Of a stretch of DNA of 64,000 nucleotides, positions 51,401 to 64,000 are shown in pieces; position 1 is the first letter of the stretch, and the number at the start of each line of letters is the position of its first letter. The notes below the pieces were generated by a model, which made no database searches, was not told the DNA's origin, and saw only the letters and a list, made by a program, of their open reading frames with translations. The DNA is from Onchocerca volvulus (Eukaryota; Nematoda; Chromadorea; Rhabditida; Onchocercidae), in contig HG738139.1 in the NCBI GenBank assembly GCA_000499405.2, positions 15,352,858 to 15,416,857 of the forward strand, read 5' to 3'. A program made the position numbers and the translations under genes.

Positions 51401-53317
51401 GTCAAAAAGAAAAAAAAAGGAAAGAAGAAGCAAATAAATTAGCAGAACATTAAGTAATATAAAAATATAATTGAATATTTGAACTGTCAATTTGATTGCA
51501 TTCAAATACTTTCGATATCGAAGAAAAAAAAAAGAGTTGAAATGCCAACTTTTAGCTTTGTGAGGTTTTTTGCTTGTTGGCGTCCAATGTATATGTGACA
51601 AACTGGGATCCAATGTAAACGTTCGACGAAATTGACGGATATTTGTTCGTAATTTGATGAATTCTGTTGCATTTTGCATCATTTGTATACAATCTGATAC
51701 TGAAATTTTTTTGCGTAAAAATTATTTCTTCAATTTTTCTTTTTTATTAAATTTTTTCCTTTTTTTCGTTGTTTTTTGCTGCTAGTATCCATAGTAAAAC
51801 GGTAATTGAATTAAAATAAATGACTGAAGTATGCTGTATACCGAATATTCGTCCGAATACGATATGCAATTATACTACCGTAAGAAAAAAGTTATAACTG
51901 GAATGCGCTTACGTCAATAAGAAATGAAATATGCAATCTACTGAGACATCTCGAGAAAAAAACAACATTTTCACTATTTTAGTTGCCTTTCTTTTGATGA
52001 TTTTCTTTGAAAAAATTTCATTAAAATAATATATATGATAATGATAAAAGGATTAAAATATGTGAGTACAAACATCACTTTGAAAAGTTTTCGTTTTAAT
52101 GATTCATAAAAACATTATCATGATTATTTTATATAACAAAGATCATAATCCTGCAATGATCTGCTTAAATAATGAGAAAATGTCAAGTTATAATTGATAT
52201 GAATAATTTTTCAAAAATTTGGGAAAAGATGTATTAAGATGAATTTATTTATTGTTTCCAGCAACTTTATCAAGATCTATCACTACTACACTAGCTAATT
52301 TACTTTTTCATCAATTCATTTTTTTTAAAAAAAAAAAAAGCTTCCGTAATAGTATTTCTTACCATTGAATACTTTTTTTTCACGTTTTTGCGTACTAAAA
52401 CTGACAAATTTAGCATGCGATGAACGATTTCGATTTTCGCATTTCACCAACGAACTACGCAACGGTGATGATTTTCTGAAAGTAAAAGACAAAAAAAAGC
52501 TGACATTATTAAAAATACGAAAGAAAAAATTGAAATTAAGTATCTAGTAGTTGAAGTTTTTTTCTGATAAAATTGGTATATTTATTTCATAATCTTGTCT
52601 AGTTCTTTTTTTTTTTTTTTTTTTTCAACATATACAAATCGAATTTTTCCAAATAATTTTCAGAAAATTTTTTTCCTTCAAATTTTTCAATGCAAAAATA
52701 TCAAAACTAAAACAATTACTCCATAAGATGTTGTAAAATTTTTTTAATACATCATATAACTTTTTTTATTTTTTTAACCTTTCCTACAACTCTCTCATGC
52801 GTCATCTAATTTTTTTTGTGAACTTATCAACAACCTTTCTTTCAGATTCATGCAACTTATTTCACACGTCATACAATTCCTTTTCTATTATTAATTTCGA
52901 ATTAATAATTTGAAATGCTTTTAAAAAATTTAATTCTTTAGAAAAAAATGGAAAATTCTCATCAGCCAAAAAGCTAAAGGAAGGAAAATGATGCAAGAAA
53001 TTTATGAAAAATAAATGCTAGCAAATTTTGGATCTATTCTCGTTGCTTTTATTATTGAAGATGGCGAAATTTATAAATTCCATCAAATTTTTACTTATTT
53101 TACATCTTTTCATCCTTCTCTTTTTATTTTTTTCAAATTTATTCAATATAAACTGATTATCATAATTGATTTCAAATTATAATTTTTCTCAAAAAATTTT
53201 CGAAATTTAAACTTTCAACCTCGAAAAATGTGGCGTTCCTGTGATGATTTTTTCATTTACCGATTTTGTATTGCTGTTCTGTTGATTGCTTACACTTGCA
53301 CCACGTTCCGCTTCCAT
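33469..53317 (-). CDS. pll-1: Phospholipase C-like protein of the PRIP/PLCL family, catalytically altered
   Basis: Twenty-six exons join in frame to 1078 aa: 53220-53317, 52363-52475, 51550-51699, 51026-51111, 50336-50459, 46325-46379, 46086-46215, 45853-45927, 45530-45634, 45124-45217, 44557-44760, 44074-44203, 43457-43637, 42953-43157, 42518-42644, 41893-41992, 41629-41733, 41101-41254, 40699-40845, 39824-39921, 36376-36534, 35865-35961, 35320-35411, 34826-34948, 34251-34439 and 33469-33564. Domain order is PH (about 72-192), EF-like (209-345), PLC X box (about 370-515), acidic linker ([11 protein letters not shown]), Y box (about 590-690), C2 (695-830) and the PRIP-specific C-terminal helical region. 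Similarity to mammalian PRIP runs end to end (for example [34 protein letters not shown]). Of the PLC-delta catalytic residues, H381, E411, D413 and H429 appear kept, but Lys463 replaces the essential Glu390. PRIP proteins bind inositol phosphates and phosphatases without PLC activity; a scaffold role is inferred. A TTCAG acceptor 4 nt before the ATG suggests SL trans-splicing. Confidence 0.93.
47479..47870 (+). pseudogene. Decayed dihydrolipoyl acetyltransferase (pyruvate dehydrogenase E2) fragment
   Basis: Short in-frame pieces match the E2 order of the family. A peripheral-subunit-binding segment ([19 protein letters not shown], about 47529-47585) is followed by the start of the catalytic domain ([14 protein letters not shown], then KQIIQHFYF) and by a [15 protein letters not shown] piece. 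Frameshifts and stops separate the pieces, and the N-terminal lipoyl domains and the C-terminal DHRxxDG active site are missing. There are no introns where the pieces adjoin, so a processed copy is possible. It sits in intron 5 of the PRIP gene on the opposite strand and cannot encode a functional enzyme. Confidence 0.6.
47985..48395 (+). repeat. LTR-like block, copy 1
   Basis: The block is related in ordered blocks to 48640-48925: GACAGTCACAAAAGGAAAGT, GAGCATTAAACGACTATTGG, TGTTGACCTAATCGAATCA and AGAAGCAATCTCTAATC all have counterparts there. GC is above the flanks and AATAAA lies at 48310. An old LTR or non-autonomous retroelement pair is the best guess; no internal coding region was recognised. 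Confidence 0.5.
48480..48925 (+). repeat. LTR-like block, copy 2
   Basis: The part from about 48640 matches copy 1. Upstream of the match is a promoter-like arrangement: GC-richer sequence, then GGATTTAAAAGG as a possible TATA element near 48577-48588, then a start-like region. The order U3-TATA-R resembles an LTR. It follows copy 1 directly with no gag or pol between, so this may be two solo elements or a deletion product. Boundaries are approximate. Confidence 0.45.
48926..49500. other. Anonymous sequence in PRIP intron 5
   Basis: A moderately GC-rich stretch continues to about 49250. A plus-strand frame is open from 49091 to 49468 ([18 protein letters not shown]), and the opposite strand is partly open too. 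No protein family is recognised. It may be further retroelement debris associated with the LTR-like blocks. Confidence 0.3.
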
Positions 53318-56300
53318 ATCACTGAATATTTACATTTTACATGTATCAGTCATTTTTTGACTTAAATTTAAATTGAAAATACAAGACTTAAAATTTTTAT
53401 TAGGTATAAAAATTACCAATTTTTAACATAAATCAGGAGAAATCAAATCGGAAGCAAGCGATTTCATTATTTATAAAATTATAGTATCAATTCTTATTAA
53501 AAAATAATGTAACGATAATATTGGAAATGATAATATTAGCATCAAAAATTCATACTTAATTTTGTTTAATTTAATTTTCGTTTGGTTAATTTAGATGTTT
53601 TTCCATTTCATCAATTTCGGTTGAAGAAACTGTCACCGAATCGTCATAATATTTTGAAATAATACTGATGATATTTGATATTTCTAATGGACAAATAAAA
53701 AAGTTCAACTTGCTTTCTGATATTAATGAAATGGAATTTAATGTAAATGAGACAAAGTATATTAGGAATGAAACAGAATGAAAAGTTGGCATATTTAATT
53801 AATTAAAAAGCATTCCAAATTATTCAGTATGCAAAAATAATCGAACAGAAGTTGAAAAAACGAAAAAAAAAAAAAAAAAATTGAGATTACCAAGCATACT
53901 AGAAAAAAAATGGGGAATTTATTAAGGATAGTCTTAAATTAATTAATGAATTTATTTTAGTTATTCAGGTTATTTAACTGAAAAATTAGTTGTAAGTTAA
54001 AAATAACTGTTCGATTTCTCTTTTCTCCTCATTTGCTAAATAATTTTTTCGTTTTAGGTTTTCGATTTATCCAACAAACTTTCACAATCTATTTTTAATT
54101 CTATTATTGTGTTAAGTTTTTTTTTTTTTGTTTTTTTTCGAATTTTCTTTTTCTATTGGATGACCAAATAACTGAGTTAATTAAAGCTTTTATTATCACG
54201 AAAAATTCAATTTTGTTATAAATTTTATTCGAATTTTTTTCTTCTCTAATAAATTTTAATTTCAAATTGGAAAAATTATATAAATATTTCCAAATTTAAA
54301 TATAGAATTTGTTTTTTTGCTTTTTAGTTCCTTTTTCATAAAAATTTCGTTTTTCTCTAATAACATTAAAAAATGTTTGCGTTTAAACAGTAAAAAGGGA
54401 TGTGAAAAGAAGTTATTTATAATTTAAACAATTTGTAAATAAATCTTTTCAATGATCCGAAAAAATTTAAATCGTATTAATCAAATTCATTTTAATTTAC
54501 CGAAAAAAAGATGAATAAAAACAAAAAAAAAAAAAGAAAAAAAAATCAAAATTTTCCACTTGCATGAATCTATGAAATAATACATTTTCCATGCAGTTTG
54601 TTTAAAAACTATTCAATTTTGTTTATTTCAAAAAAGATGAGGAAGTGGTTAGAAGTGGATTATTTGAATGAATGAAGAATTAAAATCTAGTGAAATGCTA
54701 TTCTATTATTGATTTTTTCAATTATTGTTTCAAAATTTTGCATTATCTTTTAAGTATTCTTCATTTCTTTAACTTTTCTTTTTCTTCTTCTTCTTCTTCT
54801 TACGCATTTTTCGCTTTAATATCAATGCAACAAAAAAACTCGAGATTATCTTCAGAGCTTTAACATAGTTTCTTTTTTACTAATATAGAAATGCAAAAAA
54901 AAAAGTTCAGATGGCAAAATTTTCATTTTTTTATAATCCCTTTCTTTCTGAATGAAAAAATGAAAAAAACTTTTTCTTTTTTTGCAAAATGTATAAAAAA
55001 TATTCGAATAATTCATAAATATCAATTGTTTTTTGCATAAAGAATATTAAAATAAATGAATTTAAAAATTATAAATCACAAAAATTATTAATTTGAAAAT
55101 TATGTAAAACACTTTGATATCGTCGAAATCCTTTGGGGACTTTTTTTTAAACTAAATTTATTTCTTTTTTATTATAACTTTCATTCATTTTTTCTTTTCC
55201 CTTTTTGCTTTGCCAAATCCATTGAAAATAGATAATTTTATTCATTTTTTTAAAAAGTTAATTTTACTTAATTTTTATCAAATAATGAATAAAAATTTTC
55301 AAGGAATTAAAAAATTGCTAATCGAATTTTAATAAGAAAAATTTGATCTTTTTAATTAGCTTGTTTTCAACGAATAACGATGAAACTATGTTTTAAAAAA
55401 TTGATCATTAAATATTAATTTGTTGCATGCATTTTTGCTATTCATTATTATGCATTTCTATTTCCAATTTGTATTATTTAATTGCCAATTAATTCTAATG
55501 CTTAACATTGGAATTTATATGAAAGAATTTGTTATTTTCGCATTAAATAATTAACTGAAATACTTAATTATCAACATAAAAAACAATATTATAGTGATTG
55601 AGTTTGTGAAATAATCAACATGCATATATTAAAAATTGCTAAAAAAATGTTTCGAATTTACGAAAATATTTCTTTCATAATTTAAATTTTACAAAATTAT
55701 GTAACCGAAATTTTTCAAATGTGAAAATAATGAAAAGTTTTTTTGTAAATTAAAACATAATAGAAGAAAATTTTCATATATTTCAAAGTTTAAATTTGTT
55801 ACAAACAAAAGCGAATGAAAAAAGTTGATTGGAAATTAATGTGATTCGTACTTTTATTTTTCTTTTAAATTCATTAATAAATTTTGATTGCGATTTCCAT
55901 GACTTCCTGGCCAAATATCGCTTTTATTGAGCGATAAAAATAAGAAATTTTTTTTTCCGATTAAAATTTCAAGTAAATTCACTTTATCTCCTATATAAAA
56001 AAAAGCATTTTTTTAAATGATTGCAAAAATTTTTTGATCGAAAAGTTTTTTCATATTAGATTTTTTAAAAGTAATTTTTTGTATGATGTTTTTTCCGATT
56101 TTTCGAATTTCTGATTTAATATTTCAAGATTATCTATATGGCAAATATCATAAAAGTTGATTTATAACTATTATATGAATAAACAATATGTAATTATTGA
56201 TAAAACCTGATTCCTTAGTAGAATTATTATTATCATCATTATTATATTATTATTACTAATTATTTATCATTATTATTATAGCTTTTCTATCTTTCCCAAT

Positions 56301-56449
56301 CTTTTTTTCTTTGAAACTTCTTTTCAGCATTTTAATTTATAATCAAGAAATTTGGAAAATTATGATGCATGCGAAATAATCAAATATGTCTTTTCAGGTT
56401 GAATATTTCGCAAATTTCAATTCAGTACTACTCATCCTTTATTCATTCA

Positions 56450-56505
56450 TAATAATAATGATAATAATCGTAGTAATAGTAATAAATATAATGACAATAA
56501 TAATA

Positions 56506-56573
<68 letters not shown>

Positions 56574-56590
56574 GATAATAATAATAAATA
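56450..56590. repeat. Trinucleotide microsatellite (TAA)n
   Basis: About 140 bp of near-perfect TAA units with a few interruptions (CGTAGTAATAG, GACAATAA, AACGATAA). The long isoleucine-only open frames on both strands here are artefacts of the repeat. Confidence 0.95.
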
Positions 56591-59500
56591 GCAATTTTAA
56601 GCTATGATCATAAATAATAATCAATTTTAATTAATATTCAGTATTGTTGTAATAATTAAAATTTACCGCTTTTTATTGTTATATCATTTATGATATCAGT
56701 AGTAAGTGATAACTTAAATCAATATTCCACAAATGCCTATTTAGGGATTTCAAAAATGCCAGCATATCAAAATTGTAGATTCTGAAACATCTGATAAGTC
56801 TCATAAACTGATAAAATGATACGTTTGATAATCATTACACAAATAATGCTAATATTTGAAAATCTGCTTTTCATGCATGTTTTATGAATGAATGTTAGAA
56901 TGCTGTTATACATGAAAACATGATATCATTAACTGATATTATCAATTCAATTTTAATAGCATAATTAAATATATTTATTTTCAAAATCAATTATTTAAAA
57001 AGTAGTTACGAAAGAAAATTGGATCATTTAATTTCATTTTTGTAATTTAGTAATCACAAATTTTTCAGATTGTAGTACTCTTTGCTTTTTTTAATGAAAA
57101 TTTAAAATCCAAAAAAAAAAAAAACGAAAGTTATTAAAAATTAAGCTTGAACAATTTCTATATAAATTTTTTCCCAAAATAATTTAAATTTAAATTTTAC
57201 CTGAATATATTTGCAAAAAACAAACTGATCCTGAAGATATATTTACATTTTCAAATAAAATCATTCAACTGCTAAATTAACCTTGCTTATTTGAATTTAC
57301 AATTTACTACTGTAAGATTTAAAAGTATATTCAAAATTTTTGCAATAATTTGTTTTAATTTAATCGAAAATTCTTCTCCGATCGTAATTTAATTCGGACT
57401 CCAACCATGAAACTGAATAATTTCTGTTATAAAATTATTTTGAAAGTGTTAAATGTGCATTCTAATTCATCTGCATCGCTTTCTTTCTTCAATATCGGTA
57501 AAAATTCAATTTTTCTTAAAAAGAATTGCTCAAATTTTAAATGAAAAAAACTTCCCCAAAATTTTTGCGAATTATCCAAAGAAAAATGAGAAATTTCTAA
57601 TTTTCTCAAGCGTTAAAATAAAATAAACCTACTTAGCCGCCATAAATTCCATTAATAATTATTATAATTGTTAATATTGTTTCAGCTAAACAGTAAATGT
57701 TGTGTAAAAGCAATTAAGTTAATTGATTAATTATCCATTTCGTTAAATTTGACAAATAATTCTGTTTGTTTTTAGATTGATTAGAAATTTGATGGATGAG
57801 AATTTCAATCAATTATCTAATTATTTCTCATTTTCTTTATTTGATAATAACATTTTAATTCATATTCCTTCTTGTCATCGTTTCAATAGTTATTTACTAG
57901 TTAATGAATAGATTTTCTAATGAAGATGAAATTTAAAAAATCTTTTAAAACCTTTATGGATGAAACTAAGAATACTATCAAGATTTATCCATTCATTAAC
58001 AAATTGTAACGTTTTTGTTTCAAAAATTTTATCATTTAAAAAAAAATTTTTTTTTTAACGCCCACTAATGTAAAAAAAAAAACGGCAAGTTTATTCAAAA
58101 AAAGAAAAGTTAATTTAAATTTGAAATTTTAGTTTCATTTTTCCTTACAAATCTCGGCAATTCAAATACAGTAAAATTAAGGGGCAGATTATTTAAAAAA
58201 ATTGAAACAAAGTTTTTTTGAAATTTTTACATCAAAATAATTGGAAAGAATTGGACGGAATAATTATATATTTGTATTGACTAATAGTGAAAAAGAATAA
58301 GCAACAGGCAGAATTAGCAACCGATAATTAATTAACCAAATTAATTGACGAGAGAATTATGAATGGAAAATTCGTGCAAAAATAATAAATTAATATTTTA
58401 TTTAATTAATTGAAATGAAGTAATGAAAAACAATATAAATGAGAAATAGCTAATTATACATTCTAATGATTCACTTTTGTAATCAACCAATTTTTTCATC
58501 TTTTTCTCATTCTTATTTATTAATGCTATTATTTTAATAACAAATTTACATAACCAAGCATTTTTAATTGAATAGCAAATATTAACAAAAAATTTAGTCG
58601 AAAGAAAATAAATTAGAAAATTAAATAAGAAACTTGAAAGAGAATTAAGAGAATACAAAAAAAAATACAAAAAGGAAAACTAAGAAAAATAGAAAATAAA
58701 TTGGATAAAATGAAAAAAGAACATTTGAATATTTTAATAAATGAACGAAAAAAAAAAGAAATTGCAGTAATTTAATTCTAAACTTATAGACAAAGGTCAA
58801 TGGAAAGGTCAAAATGTGGAATTTTTGATAGCTTGAAAAACTTTGCTTCTTCTTTTTTAGTATTATTAATGATCACGAGAATAACGGAAAAAAATTGACA
58901 AATTTTCTTTTTTTCCAATTTCTTTTTCCACATTTTATCTTCCAGTTGACAATTATCCGGAGAATTCAGATTATTCATCAAATGGACATATTTTAAGCTA
59001 TTTTAGTATATCAGTAATTTATTGCTTTCTTTAAACACATTTCATCTTGTCTTATTCCAGGCAAAAGTGTAAGATTCCGGAGAAAAGTCAATTCTAGGAA
59101 AAAGTTTAAGCAATTTGAACCAAATTTTGTAGAAGAAATTGAAAGCAAATCAATTTTTATCGAATTATATGAAATATGAAATGATAATAATTTGCAATTT
59201 TGGTATTTGAAATTAAAAAAAAAAAGTTTTGATCCAACAAAAATTCATCTTTTTATGCAACAAAAAGCATCAATAAAAAGGGACTATAAAATGAAAAATG
59301 AAAAATGGAAATGAAAAAATCAGAAAGAAAAATTATGACAACTTATTTCTTCACGATTTATTTTTTATTTATTCATTGAAATAATTTATTTGAAACATTA
59401 TTTGGAATAATTAATTGCATAGTTATTAAATTATAACGATTACAAATTATTATTATTATCATTATTATTATTATTATTACTAACTATTAATTCCTACTAA

Positions 59501-62500
59501 TTATTATTAATTATTATCATCAAGGTTTAATTAGCATCATAATTTTTCTTAAGATAGAATTGATATACTGAATATCTATTGCTTACTTATGACTATTGCT
59601 TTCGTTTATGATTATTTAGATTGAATTAAAATTTGAAAAAAAAAATTTAAAAAAAAAAATGATTGGAAATGAAAAGAACGAACAACTAAATTATGAAGCT
59701 TTCGTCCTTCAAAAGCAGTTGTAATCAAATAATAAATGCATTTTATTTATTGAAAAGAAAATAAAGAAACGAATAAAGAAAAAAGGGAAATGACTTATGC
59801 ATTTCAATTATTGATTTTTTCCATGAAAAAAAAAAAGCAAATTCCTTCTGAAATCAAAAAAAAAAAAAATTTTTTTGATGATATTGGAAATTTTCCAGTA
59901 ACTTGTCTCAAACTTTAAAAAAAAAAAAGTTAGAAAGCTGAAAAAAAATATCGAAATTGCTAAATGAATTTTGTGTGGCAAAAATTTTGCTTGCAAAAAT
60001 TATATTAAAACTATAAATTCAATCTCGTATAAGAACAAAATTTAAATAATAATTACGATTTTTCGAATAATGAAGAAAATAAATTTATCAAGAGGTAATA
60101 CAATTTTTTTTTGAAAAACTTTATATTTCATTTGTGAATCGGTCTAAAGAGATTTGGATCCATACAAAATTTTATTCTTATATTAAATTTGGATAATTAA
60201 TTGAAATTATATAATTAAAATAGATAAATTTAGAATGATGCATGATTTAAAACTTAATATATGAAAATACACAAATTGAAATTTAAAATACTGAAATGTT
60301 CAATTAAATCATATAAATTAAAAAAAAAAAATTATTTCACCCAAATTTTTTTAAAATCAAAATTAAATAGAATTGATTTTAAAACGCATTTATTTTGTTT
60401 CAAGCAAAAAATTAGATTAATTAGATATTTTTTATGGTTTAATCAAACACCTTGCAACTAATTTAAAACTTAAAACGAAAAATTTGCTTGCCAGCTTTTT
60501 CTTCAATTCGAAAATTATTATGAATAGAAAAAAGAAACCAAAATTCGTTATTTATCATCTATTTTTGACTGCAAAAAAAAAAAAAAACAGAAATAAGATA
60601 AAATTAAAAATAAATAATTTGATAGTTACGACATTACAAAGCAGAGAATTTAGCGAATTTCAAAAAGATTTATTTTCAATTTTGATTTTTTAATGTTTAA
60701 ATCAACTTTAAATCGTTAGAAAATTCTATTGATTTGATTAAAGATAAGATAATTTTGATAGTGCAAAAACAACAAAAAAAAAAAAAAAAAAAAGGAATTC
60801 AGCGATAAATTTCTAATATCTGAAAATAATTTTTTGATAATAAAAAATGATTGGATTATTTGTTGTAAAATTTGATGTAAAATTATTCGATTAAAAAGTA
60901 AATTCATCATTGCGAAATGATTTGTATATGTAAAATATTGAAAAAAGAAAAAAAAAAGATAGAAAGAAAAAGAAAGTTTGTTTAAAAAAGATTTCAATAG
61001 AATGATAATAGATCAAGCATTTAGACAGGAATATGAAAAAAACAAAAGAAAGAAAGGTTTGTTTAAATTTTAAATTTTTTCTTCTTTTTCTATCCCATCC
61101 TCATCCTTAAAATTACTTTATCCTTTCAACTACACATAAAAATATAAGTTTTTTTTGCTAACTTATTTTATATATTATTTATGATTTTAATTTAAAATTC
61201 TTTTTTTATATTTTCAAATAGAATTGGCATAAAGTTGATTGTGTTTTTCAGAAAAAAAAAAAGTCAAAAAGAGGAATGGATTATATGAATATCAAACTTG
61301 AGACGAAATTTTTTGAAATTCAAAGTTTTTTTGGTGTCCCAAAACGAAAATTTAAAAAAAAAACATTTCATTTCAATAATGTAAAAAAAAAAGTTTTAAT
61401 AATAAATTCTGGAAATTAAGTTGAAATTATTCAATTTTTTCATGCTTTTCAATCGATAAGCCGGCAAAATATTTATCCTTCTTTATATTCACAAATTTTA
61501 AACAATCATTTAAGAGTTGATGCAAATTTCAAACTACAAAATTTTTACAATAAAATAAAAAAAAAAGCAAGGAAATGAACAAAATCAGCTGGACCGAATA
61601 AATAAATAAAAAAAGAGAAAAAAGAAAATTTTGGAATTATTGCAGATTATTGAAAATTGAAAATTCCGATTTTCAATAACTTGTGCTATTATATTTCAAA
61701 CATTATTGATGATATTTGCAACCTCATTGAGTATTGTTTTTATTTAAAACATTTTTCTTTCTTTAACCAAGAGAGAGAAAGAAAGAAAAAAAGCAAATTT
61801 ACCTGATTTTACCTTCCTAAAACATTTTGCTTTATCTATTTTGAATATTTGAATAACTTAAATGGCTTAGAAATTAAAAAGTTGTTGTCATAAATTCAAA
61901 ATATTTTAACAAATTAAAAGCATTATAATATTTATTTAAGTTTGTTTCTTTTTTTTTTTCAAAATTTAGAAAAAAGAAGAAAAACTTGATAAATTTGAAA
62001 AATGACGAATAAATGGATGAAAAAATATCAATTCAATATGATTAGTAAAACTATTTCTATTCAAATTAAAGAATTAAATTTTTTCAAAAATTTTATGTCT
62101 CTATTGTTTTTAATTAGAAATGAATCGAAATCGATACGAAATATCATGTATTATATCGATTTTTACATTTCAATGAAATTAAATTTGACAAATATCTAGT
62201 AAATGAACATGAATGAAGCGTTATGCAATTATTTTCTCGGTTCGATTTCATTTATACAAAATCCTAATTTAAATACTCCATAAAAAATTGAATAATTAAT
62301 AATTTGAAAAGAATAAATGGAATTTTGATACAAATTCATTTCTTTCTTATCTTTTGCATTATTTAACAACTACATATGCAGTTTGATTGCGCGCATAATG
62401 ATATCACAATTATCAGTTAAATCGAATTCCTTCCCTAAAGATATTTCATTTTTCTTTTTTTTTTTTACATATTTATTTTGATATCATAAATTTTATTACA

Positions 62501-63095
62501 AAAAAAAGAGAGAAAAAAAATGCAATAAAAATTTTTCAACTATTTAACATTTACCAAACTTTTTTTTTTTTCATTCTAAAAGTGAAAATATGCTTAGTTA
62601 GCATGATTTTTTGTATGATATAATTGACTTATTTGAAAACTTATTAATTAATTACGATTAAAACTCTGGAAATTCAATAATTTTTATATTTGGGGTGAAT
62701 AAAAATTGAGATAAAATTACATCATTTCCCGCTTTTTTTTTTTTTAAATTATTTATAATAAAATGTTCCATAAAAAAAAATTTTTCTAATCATTTGTCAT
62801 ATATGTATAAACATAATTTGTATAAACTTTGCAAGACTTTTTTTTTTCGTTTTTTTTTCATTTCCTCAAAATTTCCGAATTTTGTTCAAATAACATTTCT
62901 CTTTCTTTTGCATATCTTATAATTTAGATGTAAACATTTCCTAGTAGACATCATCTTTTATTCTGTTTAAAATTACATCAATAAAATTCGAAATGATCCT
63001 TTCAAGCTATACTTTTTTTGAAGAAAAAAAAAAAAAAATGGAGAAAATGTTAGATTTTGGAATATCTTTAAAATTGAATCACTAAAGTTTCGGTC

Positions 63096-63096
<1 letters not shown>

Positions 63097-63170
<74 letters not shown>
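63097..63170. repeat. 74-base poly-T homopolymer
   Basis: An uninterrupted run of T counted from 63097 to 63170. Runs of this length are unstable and error-prone in assembly, so the true length is uncertain. Confidence 0.95.
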
Positions 63171-63174
<4 letters not shown>

Positions 63175-64000
63175 CAATTTTATTTCGATTAATTTGTTGG
63201 ATTAAAATGCGATTCATGGAACTTTTCCTTTTAATTTTTTTTTTTTTTTTTTGGTTCTTGGCCTTTTTCCGTTGTATAATGCTGGCCGTCTAATGAATTA
63301 AATTTATTTCAAATAAGTCTGGTACATTTTATTCTTTCTTTTTTTTTAGATTTTTATTTATCATTTATTCGAAAATTTTATATCAGCTCACCTTTTCATA
63401 TGTAATTATTCCAAAACAATGGATAAAACTAATTTTTTTTTCCGTTTTTTACATTTTTTATTTCAATTTAATTCTTTTATTTCACGGATTATTGTTAACA
63501 AATGAAGAAAAAAATTATTGTAAAAAGATTAATCACTTATTATTTTGCTAATAAATTTTTTCAAAATCAATTCAAAATTCAAAAAAAAAAAAAAATTCAA
63601 AAATGACTTAAAATGAAAAATATGCAGACAAACACTTCCACGTTTTTCACATTTTTATATATTGAAAGTATTTTTTTTCTCCGAAATTTTTTCATCCGGA
63701 GAAATTGAAACGATAAATTGAAGCTAACAGAAGCTTTAAATGGATAAACTTTCTGAGGGAATGCAAAAGTAAATAAAGCATTTTTTTTTAATTGGAAATG
63801 AATTTTTTTTGGATTTTTTTTTAGTTTCAAAATTTTCAAAACTAGTCTAACAATTGAAAACTTTGAAAAGTTAGCTTAGAACTGTAGGGAAACTATAAAT
63901 AATTTACTTACTGAATTTTCATTTCAAATTGATTAGTTTGATGACGATAGCAAAAGGAATAAATTGGAATCGTAAAGAAAAACAGAAATTTTCTTTAAAT

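Larger units (their letters stand above)
53318..64000. other. Intergenic desert upstream of the PRIP gene
   Basis: No coding exon or RNA gene could be supported. The DNA is extremely A/T-rich with a (TTC)n run at about 54783-54801, a TAA/ATT microsatellite at 56450-56590, an ATT-rich stretch near 59440-59520 and homopolymers, the longest being 74 T at 63097-63170. The slightly GC-richer patch at 63254-63295 (TTGGCCTTTTTCCG then GCTGGCCGTC) is too short to interpret. The PRIP promoter should lie at the left edge, but no motif is distinctive. Confidence 0.5.

Noticed and set aside
56386..56624. Isoleucine-rich frames on both strands
   Set aside because: Artefact of the TAA microsatellite.
1..64000. 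tRNA, rRNA or snoRNA genes
   Set aside because: I scanned for the TTCGAATC-type T-loop and for conserved rRNA blocks on both strands and saw none convincing; a covariance-model search would be decisive.

Overview
The window is AT-rich nuclear DNA of a parasitic nematode, most likely a filarial worm or close clade III relative. The evidence is very high A+T with long A/T homopolymers, short nematode-type introns with TTTCAG/TTTTAG acceptors, an exact genomic copy of the nematode SL1 spliced leader, a BEL/Pao retroelement, and protein-coding genes whose closest remembered relatives are nematode proteins. One ambiguous base (n at 710) shows it is a draft assembly. The species cannot be named from the sequence.

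Three multi-exon genes can be built completely, all on the minus strand and all with reading frames that close exactly across every intron. The first is a Rab30-family small GTPase (3332-5297, 5 exons, 209 aa, ending in a di-cysteine prenylation tail). The second is a secreted mucin-like protein with a C-terminal ShK domain (25469-27443, 4 exons, 306 aa, about 20 copies of a seven-residue DDVTEPx repeat). The third is a 26-exon phospholipase C-like protein of the PRIP/PLCL family (33469-53317, 1078 aa), which fills nearly a third of the window.

Between 9.8 and 15.1 kb there are two less certain plus-strand genes of unknown function; the second is readable in two overlapping frames. From 16.6 to 20.8 kb lies a broken BEL/Pao retroelement: a plus-strand gag-protease-RT fragment meets a minus-strand LTR-gag fragment, so about 800 bp of gag occur as a long inverted repeat around the RT segment. 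Intron 5 of the PRIP gene carries a decayed dihydrolipoyl acetyltransferase (pyruvate dehydrogenase E2) pseudogene and two related LTR-like blocks.

The remaining DNA (76-3331, 5298-9918, 20.8-25.4 kb, 27.5-33.4 kb and 53.4-64 kb) is gene-poor, with simple repeats, a few hairpins, diverged dispersed repeats and isolated exon-like open segments that could not be assigned. The genes do not form an obvious pathway. Rab30 and PRIP both act in membrane traffic and signalling, but nothing in the sequence links them. The most unusual items are the SL1 copy without a splice donor, the inverted retroelement pair, the repeat-rich ShK mucin and two predicted GC-AG introns.
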